12,661 nucleotides of DNA from Christensenella sp. UBA2853 (GTDB taxonomy: Bacteria > Bacillota > Clostridia > Christensenellales > Aristaeellaceae), in contig DEFL01000011.1 in assembly GCA_002350845.1 (NCBI GenBank), positions 1 through 12,661 on the forward strand, given 5' to 3'. Both the position numbers and the translations under genes were made by a program. Shown here one piece after another: positions 6,940-12,661 of the stretch (positions are counted from its first letter, which is position 1; each line of letters opens with the position of its first letter). The notes below the pieces were generated by a model. The model saw nothing but the letters and a program-made list of their open reading frames with translations, made no database searches and had not been told where the DNA came from.

Positions 6940-7185
6940 TTATACGTTTTTCACCTCTCCGCCGAGGTCGGAAATGACCTGGCAGACAATGTCCAGCGCA
7001 CGGCTGACTTCGGCATTGCCCTTGGTGGCAATATAGACCGAAACAGGGTCCCTGCGCTCAGAAAGGCAGTCATAGAGTGCGTCGCCGTTCCTGCCGTAAT
7101 AGTCGGGCAGGGAAAGCATCCGCTGAAGCGCGCGATGCAGATCGTCTGCAGTCGCGTAGAGATCGCCGTCAAGAAAAAGTGTCAT
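6940..7185 (-). CDS. Barstar-family ribonuclease inhibitor
   Basis: An 81-residue cytoplasmic protein of the barstar family, whose founding member blocks the secreted RNase barnase by plugging its active site. The key stretch PDYYGRNGDALYDCL (27-41) lines up residue for residue with barstar of Bacillus amyloliquefaciens: Y29, Y30, G31, N33, D35 and D39 are kept, including the barnase-contacting D35 and D39, while W38 is Tyr. The start of the protein (LDGDLYATADDLH, 5-17) also fits. The length is close to the usual 90. GGAGG lies about six bases before the ATG. The gene begins 14 bases after the pyk stop, so it is probably on the pyk transcript, and a hairpin follows its stop. No barnase-like gene is visible, so its target is unknown; it could inhibit an RNase or toxin encoded elsewhere or in competitors. 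Confidence 0.87.
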   Translation of the reverse strand: MTLFLDGDLYATADDLHRALQRMLSLPDYYGRNGDALYDCLSERRDPVSVYIATKGNAEVSRALDIVCQVISDLGGEVKNV

Positions 7186-7199
7186 AAGCCCTCCGAAGA

Positions 7200-8942
7200 T
7201 CAGTTGCAGGTGACCGTGCCGTCGGAAGCATCCAGGGTGACGACAGCACCGGACTTGAGAATGGCCGTTGCATGGCTTGCGCCGATGAGCACGGGAATGT
7301 CAAGGGAAATGCCGGCCACAACACCGGGGCTGTCCGTGTCCGGATCCTCCAGAATCAGACCGGAAGCCTTGCGGACCAGCGGGAGAATCTGCCGTGTGAC
7401 CTTGTCGCACACGAGAATGGAGCCGGTGCGGAATTCCTCAGAGGCCCGGATCGGGTCGTGGAGGACATAGAGCGGCGCGGTGACCTTTCCGGGAACCACG
7501 GGCGTGGCGCGCAGAAGGGAATGACCGACCACATGGACTTTCATCATGTTGGTGGTGCCGGAGATGCCCAGCGGCACACCGGCTGTGATGACAACGAGCT
7601 CACCGTCGTGAATGACGCCGGCCTTCACGCCTGCTTCGACGGAATGCTCGAAGAGATCGTCCGTATTGGATTCTTCATTGATGAGCACCGGGATGACGCC
7701 CCAGGAGAGGTTCAGCTGACGATAGACCGTGCTGTCGGTGGTGCAGCCGATGATCGGGCAGTCCGGGCGGTAGCGGGAGATCATGCGCGTGGTGCCGCCG
7801 GACTTGGTCACGGAAATGATGGCGCTGGCCTTCAGGTCATGCGCGGAGGTCACGGTTGCATGAGAGATGGCTGCAGTAATGTCATAGCGGTTGTTGTAGG
7901 ATGCAGTGGCAAACTGCGTGACATAATCGATGTCTGCCTCTGTCTTCAGGGCGATCCTGGCCATGGTCTGGACGGACTCCACCGGGTAGAGACCGGCGGC
8001 CGTTTCACCGGAGAGCATGATGGCGCTGGTGCCCTGATAAATGGCGTTGGCAACGTCGGTTGCCTCAGCACGCGTGGGGCGCGGGTTCTTCATCATGGAG
8101 TCCAGCATCTGGGTGGCCGTGATGACCGGTTTTCCGGAAGCAACGCATTCATGGATGATGTGCTTCTGCAGGGCGGGAACTTCCTCCAGCGGGATCTCAA
8201 CGCCCATGTCGCCGCGGGCGACCATGATGCCGTCGGCTGTGCGCAGAATCTCTTCGAGGTTCTGAATGCCTTCCATGTTCTCAATCTTGGCGATGATCCG
8301 GATGGAATGACAGTCTTTTTCCGCGAGGATGCGGCGGATCGCCAGGATATCATCGGCGGAACGCGTAAAGGAGGCGGCGATAAAATCAAAGTGGTTCTCA
8401 ATGCCGAAGAGGATGTCGGCCCGGTCCTTCTCGGAGATAAACGGCATGGAGAGATGTGCGCCGGGCACATTGATGCCCTTGTGATTGGACACAGCGCCGC
8501 CGTTGAGCACCTTGCAGACGATGGCTTCCTCGGACACTTCCTCCACGCGCATGCCGACCAAACCGTCGTCAATCAGGATGGAGTCGCCGGCCTTGACGTC
8601 CTTGGGCAGGTTCTTATATGTAATGCAGCAGCCTTCCTTGGTGCCCATGCGTTCGTCGGTATACAGTGTGAAATACTGTCCATTTTCCAGCGTGACGCGG
8701 CCGCCCTCAAAGTCTCCGGTACGGATTTCCGGACCTTTGGTATCGAGCATGGTGGCGATGGGCAGACCCAGATTTTCACGCATGCGGACAACCTCTTTGA
8801 GGCGAACCAGGTGTTCTTCATGGTTGGAGTGACTGAAATTGAAGCGTGCCACATCCATGCCTGCACGCATAAGCGGTTCGAGAAGGTTTTCATCAAAGAG
8901 TCGGGGACCCATTGTACACACGATCTTCGTTCTTCTGCGCAT
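7200..8942 (-). CDS. pyk: Pyruvate kinase with C-terminal PEP-utiliser domain
   Basis: A 580-residue glycolytic enzyme making pyruvate and ATP from phosphoenolpyruvate and ADP. The catalytic core shows VARFNFSHSN (R33), DTKGPEIRTG (68-77), IIAKIEN with catalytic K219 and metal ligand E221, ARGDMGVEI (D245) and TATQMLDSM. The Glu in GPEIR marks the potassium-dependent class. An extra domain of about 90 residues after 485 is the PEP-utiliser-like extension found in Bacillus-type enzymes; where I recall SHAAVVG in those, this protein has SPGVVAG, so the histidine is missing. The start is placed at 8942 because GGAAGGTG lies five bases upstream and MRRRTKIVCTMGP is the family N-terminus; in-frame ATGs at 8987 and 8972 lack a good site. 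The promoter was not clear: TATCAT at 8971-8976 is a weak -10 candidate. Barstar follows after 14 bases. Confidence 0.97.
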   Translation of the reverse strand: MRRRTKIVCTMGPRLFDENLLEPLMRAGMDVARFNFSHSNHEEHLVRLKEVVRMRENLGLPIATMLDTKGPEIRTGDFEGGRVTLENGQYFTLYTDERMGTKEGCCITYKNLPKDVKAGDSILIDDGLVGMRVEEVSEEAIVCKVLNGGAVSNHKGINVPGAHLSMPFISEKDRADILFGIENHFDFIAASFTRSADDILAIRRILAEKDCHSIRIIAKIENMEGIQNLEEILRTADGIMVARGDMGVEIPLEEVPALQKHIIHECVASGKPVITATQMLDSMMKNPRPTRAEATDVANAIYQGTSAIMLSGETAAGLYPVESVQTMARIALKTEADIDYVTQFATASYNNRYDITAAISHATVTSAHDLKASAIISVTKSGGTTRMISRYRPDCPIIGCTTDSTVYRQLNLSWGVIPVLINEESNTDDLFEHSVEAGVKAGVIHDGELVVITAGVPLGISGTTNMMKVHVVGHSLLRATPVVPGKVTAPLYVLHDPIRASEEFRTGSILVCDKVTRQILPLVRKASGLILEDPDTDSPGVVAGISLDIPVLIGASHATAILKSGAVVTLDASDGTVTCN

Positions 8943-8947
8943 ACTGT

Positions 8948-8955
8948 CACCTTCC
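8948..8955 (-). promoter_or_regulatory. Ribosome binding site setting the pyk start
   Basis: GGAAGGTG on the - strand, five bases before the ATG at 8942. It favours this start over the in-frame ATGs at 8972 and 8987, whose upstream sequences lack a purine-rich site. Confidence 0.7.
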
Positions 8956-9058
8956 GGTTTGTTTTTTTCCATGATACACCATTTCATGCAAAAAATCTAC
9001 AGAATGCGGAACAGGGCAGCAGAAACGAAAAACAGTTCTATCCATTTGGTGGCTGAAT

Positions 9059-9067
9059 TGATATAAT
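9059..9067 (+). promoter_or_regulatory. Extended -10 promoter of addA
   Basis: TGATATAAT is a perfect -10 hexamer (9062-9067) with the TG extension one base upstream. No good -35 box lies 17 bases before it, which fits an extended -10 promoter. Transcription would start near 9074, at the ribosome binding site itself, so the leader would be only about 13 bases. Confidence 0.6.
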
Positions 9068-9086
9068 CCCTTTGAGGAGGTGCGCC

Positions 9087-12000
9087 ATGCCGAAGTTTAA
9101 TACCGACCAGCAGAAAGCGATTGAAGCGGACAATGCCCGGATTCTGGTGTCCGCAGCCGCGGGTTCCGGCAAGACCACCGTAATGGTCCATAAAATCCTG
9201 CATATATTGAAGACAAACCCGGATGTTTCGATCTCCCAGTTTCTGGTGATCACATTTACCAAGGATGCGGCGCGCAACATGAAAAACAAGCTGCGCGAAC
9301 TGCTCGAAGAAGATGGCTCTGCGGAAGCAGGGCGTGCGCTGGCCGAGATTGAGACAGCCTCCATCAGCACCATTCATTCCTTCTGCCAGATGCTGCTCAG
9401 GGAATACAGTGACAACAAAGCCGTATCGGCTGAGCCGCGCGTGCTCAAGGAAAGCGAGCAGACCCGTCTGAAAGAGGAAAGCTTTGCGGAAGCGGTGGAG
9501 CAGATTCTGAAAAAGGACAGTGCCTATTCCGCGGAGGAGAGGAAAAGGGTCTCTCAGCTCCTGGCCGCTTTCAGCACCGATGAACTGATGAAAATGGTCA
9601 AGGACCTGTACGGGGTGCTCATGGGCATCCCAAGGCCCATGGAAGTCCTGCATGCGCTCGCGGAGCATCCGCCGGCAGAAGAGTGGCGGCAGGAAATCCT
9701 GCATGCGGTGGAGCTGGATGTGCTGGAGATGCAGGAAAAAATCCGGCAGGAAGAGGAGCTGCTGCTCTCTCCGAACGCAGCGCCAGGGTATGATGCCCTT
9801 GTGGAAGAAGACAGAGCGCTGATCGGGCAGTTTTTTGCCGCATGGCAGGAGCTGAGCGATGCGCAGGAGAAAACAGACCTGCTGGAAAGAACAAAGAATG
9901 CCTTCCCCAAAGCGCCGGGCGGACGGACCAAGGATGAGGCCGTCAAGGCCTGGAAGAGTGACTTCAATGACGTGCGCAATGAGATCAAGGGTTCGAGCGG
10001 GATTCTTGCCAAAGCGATGGAACGCCTGAAGCCCCTGAATGATCCGGATCAGGAACGCCTCAACGGCGTGATCGGGGAAGAACTCCTGGGAATGGAAACC
10101 CTGATGCGCGAGATGGCGTCGATTTACCATCAGAAAAAGGATGAGGCCGGCGCCATTGATTATGCGGATATGGAACAGTCGGCCTATGCCATCATGGAAG
10201 ACCCGGACAAACGGGCGGAACTGCAGGAAAAGTACCGCTATGTCTTTGTGGACGAATGCCAGGATGTCAGCGCCATTCAGGACGCAATCATTCAGCCGCT
10301 GTCCAGGCCCGGGCACCAGCTGTTTATGGTCGGGGACATCAAGCAGAGCATCTACGGCTTCCGCAATGCCAATCCCAGTCTCTTCCAGTCCTACCGCGAG
10401 CATTTCAGGGATGATGAGCACGCCGAAGAGCGGCGCATCTATTTCATGGATAATTACAGGTCCTGCAGAGCGGTGGTCAGCTGCGTCAATCAGGTGTTTG
10501 ATGCGGCCATGAACCGGCTGGTGACGGAGATGGACTACACGCCGGAAGACCACCTGAGGCAAAACCTGGAGGGTGAATTCGGACCGGTCGATGTGGTCCT
10601 GGTCCGCAGAAACGATGATGAGGCGGAACAGCTCGAAGCGCAGTGCGAGGCGGTCGGAAGGTATATCCGCTCGCTGGTTGTGCCGCCGGAAGAGGTGTCT
10701 GCTCTCCAGGGCTACTCGTACAGCGACATTGTGATCCTGCTCCGGGCAGCCAGCGGCACCGCCGCAAAAATCGTCGACCATCTCCGGAAAATGCACATCC
10801 CGGCTGTCTATGAGGGCGGCATGGACTTTTACGGGCTGTCGGAAGTGAAGGCATTCCTTGCCCTGCTCACCGTGATCGACAACCTGCATAACGATGACGA
10901 TCTTGTCGGCGCACTGATTCATCCGCCCTTCAGCTTTACCGATGCGGACCACGCCCAGATCCGGAGTGAATTCAATGACCGTCAACCGTATTACCGCTGC
11001 TTTGAGCGCTGCGCCGAGCGGAACGAAAAGGAGATTGACCGCAAGTGCAGGGCAGCGCTGGAACAGATTCAGGCATGGAGCCGTCAGGCCTCCCATATGT
11101 CTGTCCCTGATTTCATCTGGTGGCTGATGCGCGAAACCGGCATTTATGCCGCAAGAGGTGCGTACCCGGACGGAAAAACACGGCAGGCCAATCTGGATGT
11201 GCTCTATCAGCGGGCCGTGGACGGGGAAAAGGCCGGCCAGCTGAGGCTGGGGGATTTTGTTTCGGAAATGCATGAGGCGCGGGAAACGAAAATGTCCGAC
11301 AGTGACGATCATCCCGCCATGGGCGTCGGGGAAAATTATGTCAGGATCATGACCATGCACAAGTCCAAGGGCCTGGAATTCCCCTGCGTGATTCTCATGA
11401 ACCTGCAGAAAAGCATACGGCAGGGCCCTTCTCAGGGGCGGCTCCGCATGAACCTGACATCGGCCGGGGAAGAGAACCCGGCGCTGGGACTGTACCTGCC
11501 CGTCATCCGCCGTCGGACGCACAGCATTATGGATACCTATGGAAAAGACGCGTTTGCCGTCCGTGAACAGCGGACGGGGATTGCCGAGGATACGCGTCTG
11601 CTGTATGTGGCCATGACCCGTGCCATGAAGCGGCTGTGCCTGGTGGGCAGCATCCAGGACGGAAATGAAAAGCTGTGGATAAATCAGCTGCAGCCGGCCC
11701 GGATCTGGAGGACACGGTCCATGCTGGATATGATCATGCCCGCAGTGCTCGCACAGACTGCGCTTCCGGAAGCCGGAAAAAGCACGGTGCACGGAGACTG
11801 GCGGATTTCTGTGATGGATCCGAAGTCCATTGAGGACAGCGACGAAACGCAGGAGAACGCAGACGCGCGGATCCAGCATGTGCTCTCGGAAGTGCAGGGC
11901 CCGGACGGCATGTACCGGCCGGAGGAGACCATGGACGCCCCGGTCAAGACCAGTGTCACGAGCCTTGTGCGGCAGAGTGAGGATCAGGCAGCCGGCGCGG

Positions 12001-12644
12001 TCCCCGAGGAAGAGGAGACGGTCGAGGACAAGCGGAAAAATGAGATTGAGCTGCATACCTACCGGCTCAGCCGGACCGCTTCACGGCCGGCATTTCTGGA
12101 AAGCGAAAAGGTGCTGGCCGTGGATGTGGGTTCCACCACGCACCGCTTCCTGCGTCTGATTGACCTGCAGGTGCTTCGGGATCCTCCGGCCGGCAGTTAT
12201 GCTGCGGTCCGGGATGAAGCGGAGCGGCTGGAGCGCGCAGGCATCATGACGCATGAGGAGACAGAGCGCATCCGGTTCAAGGGTGCGGCGGCATTCTTCG
12301 ACAGTGAGCTGGGCCAGCGCATGCTGGCAAGCCCTGAAATCCACAGGGAGTGGAAGTTTGCCATGCAGATCACCGACGACCGTCCGACCATTGTGCAGGG
12401 TATTATTGATGTGGCGTTCCTTGAAGGCGATGCATGGGTTCTTCTCGATTACAAGACGGACTGGGACACGTCGCCCGAGCATTTTGTCCCGCGGCATGCC
12501 ATGCAGATGAACTGGTACCGTGTCGCGCTCGAGCGTCTGACGGGCCGGAAAGTCGGAGAAATGTGGCTCTACGCGCTCAGGGCCGGGACGGCCTTCAGAG
12601 TGGACTGCATGGATCCGCTGACAGGCAGAAAACAGGAATCATAA
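9087..12644 (+). CDS. addA: ATP-dependent helicase/nuclease subunit A (AddA)
   Basis: A complete 1185-residue AddA, near the usual 1200-1240. With AddB it unwinds and degrades double-strand ends up to a Chi site and prepares 3-prime strands for RecA. UvrD-type motifs appear in order: TDQQ (6-9), Walker A AAAGSGKTT with K29, ITFTKDAARNM (55-65), Walker B VDECQD (D389, E390), VGDIKQSIYGFR (Q420), TMHKSKGLEFP (756-766) and LLYVAMTRA with R845. The C-terminal nuclease is intact: H1019, D1108 in GIIDVAF, D1121 and K1123 in DYKTD, then Q1140. Walker B has Cys where DEYQD or DEFQD is common. The ATG at 9087 follows GAGGAGG at six bases; a TTG at 9072 would use codons overlapping that site and is rejected. 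The gene has its own promoter, divergent from pyk. AddB normally precedes AddA but is not upstream here. Confidence 0.96.
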   Translation: MPKFNTDQQKAIEADNARILVSAAAGSGKTTVMVHKILHILKTNPDVSISQFLVITFTKDAARNMKNKLRELLEEDGSAEAGRALAEIETASISTIHSFCQMLLREYSDNKAVSAEPRVLKESEQTRLKEESFAEAVEQILKKDSAYSAEERKRVSQLLAAFSTDELMKMVKDLYGVLMGIPRPMEVLHALAEHPPAEEWRQEILHAVELDVLEMQEKIRQEEELLLSPNAAPGYDALVEEDRALIGQFFAAWQELSDAQEKTDLLERTKNAFPKAPGGRTKDEAVKAWKSDFNDVRNEIKGSSGILAKAMERLKPLNDPDQERLNGVIGEELLGMETLMREMASIYHQKKDEAGAIDYADMEQSAYAIMEDPDKRAELQEKYRYVFVDECQDVSAIQDAIIQPLSRPGHQLFMVGDIKQSIYGFRNANPSLFQSYREHFRDDEHAEERRIYFMDNYRSCRAVVSCVNQVFDAAMNRLVTEMDYTPEDHLRQNLEGEFGPVDVVLVRRNDDEAEQLEAQCEAVGRYIRSLVVPPEEVSALQGYSYSDIVILLRAASGTAAKIVDHLRKMHIPAVYEGGMDFYGLSEVKAFLALLTVIDNLHNDDDLVGALIHPPFSFTDADHAQIRSEFNDRQPYYRCFERCAERNEKEIDRKCRAALEQIQAWSRQASHMSVPDFIWWLMRETGIYAARGAYPDGKTRQANLDVLYQRAVDGEKAGQLRLGDFVSEMHEARETKMSDSDDHPAMGVGENYVRIMTMHKSKGLEFPCVILMNLQKSIRQGPSQGRLRMNLTSAGEENPALGLYLPVIRRRTHSIMDTYGKDAFAVREQRTGIAEDTRLLYVAMTRAMKRLCLVGSIQDGNEKLWINQLQPARIWRTRSMLDMIMPAVLAQTALPEAGKSTVHGDWRISVMDPKSIEDSDETQENADARIQHVLSEVQGPDGMYRPEETMDAPVKTSVTSLVRQSEDQAAGAVPEEEETVEDKRKNEIELHTYRLSRTASRPAFLESEKVLAVDVGSTTHRFLRLIDLQVLRDPPAGSYAAVRDEAERLERAGIMTHEETERIRFKGAAAFFDSELGQRMLASPEIHREWKFAMQITDDRPTIVQGIIDVAFLEGDAWVLLDYKTDWDTSPEHFVPRHAMQMNWYRVALERLTGRKVGEMWLYALRAGTAFRVDCMDPLTGRKQES

Positions 12645-12661
12645 AAACACAGGGGAAGAAA
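12645..12661 (+). promoter_or_regulatory. Possible ribosome binding site of a gene beyond the window
   Basis: The last bases after the addA stop contain AGGGGAAG (12651-12658), a purine-rich sequence like the ribosome binding sites elsewhere in the window. It suggests another + strand gene begins immediately past the edge, probably in an operon with addA, but no start codon is visible. Confidence 0.4.

Noticed and set aside
6941..6948. TATAAT at the barstar stop codon as a promoter for the zinc-ribbon gene and dinB
   Set aside because: No acceptable -35 lies 16-18 bases upstream, and the hairpin terminator follows immediately, so it would not serve the downstream genes well.
8971..8999. pyk promoter with TATCAT as -10
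   Set aside because: The sequence 17 bases upstream (TAGATT) is a poor -35, so I mention it with the gene but do not annotate it.
7272..9056. 594-codon open frame on the + strand over pyk
   Set aside because: Codon-aligned antisense of pyruvate kinase, and it would run through the pyk start region and up to the addA promoter.
8997..12056. 1019-codon open frame on the - strand over addA
   Set aside because: Codon-aligned antisense of addA, whose helicase and nuclease motifs are intact. The antisense protein shows no recognisable domain.
1..12661. CRISPR array, tRNA/rRNA, insertion sequence, phage gene or a new multi-gene defence system
   Set aside because: No spaced direct repeats, cloverleaf-like sequences, transposase motifs or clusters of unknown genes were seen; nearly all the DNA is explained by recognised housekeeping genes.

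Overview
The window looks like ordinary chromosome from a moderately GC-rich member of the Bacillota; an Erysipelotrichia-like gut lineage is possible but is only an inference. The clues are an AddA-type (not RecB-type) recombination nuclease, a Bacillus-style pyruvate kinase with a C-terminal PEP-utiliser domain, strong GGAGG-type ribosome binding sites and sigma-A-like promoters. By hand count, gene bodies sampled right of about 0.9 kb are near 60% GC, while about 0.6-0.78 kb falls to 33-40%.

Layout. The left edge (1-469, + strand) holds the last codons of a possible upstream gene and a fucU-type sugar mutarotase, so it is probably the tail of a sugar-use operon. An AT-rich gap follows (470-822) with no convincing gene, only a doubtful small ORF and an isolated promoter-like sequence. 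From 859 to 8942 every gene is on the - strand. Read in their own direction these are: pyruvate kinase (pyk), a barstar-family RNase inhibitor, a small eight-cysteine zinc-ribbon protein and DNA polymerase IV (dinB), then a 250-bp spacer, then glycogen phosphorylase (glgP) and a GH13 alpha-glucan hydrolase. On the + strand, divergent from pyk across 144 bp, addA (ATP-dependent helicase/nuclease subunit A) runs complete to 12644.

How the genes relate. GlgP and the GH13 enzyme form a storage-glucan or maltodextrin degradation pair: one releases glucose-1-phosphate and the other hydrolyses linear or cyclic alpha-glucans. Pyruvate kinase closes glycolysis downstream of that carbon. DinB and AddA both belong to DNA damage tolerance and repair but are transcribed separately. 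The barstar and zinc-ribbon proteins have no visible partner here.

I see no tRNA or rRNA, CRISPR array, insertion sequence or phage gene, and no clear sign of a new multi-gene system. The points most worth a second look are the orphan barstar, the zinc-ribbon ORF overlapping dinB, the apparently shortened C-terminus of the GH13 enzyme, the compositionally foreign gap at 470-822, and addA with its own promoter and no addB in front of it.
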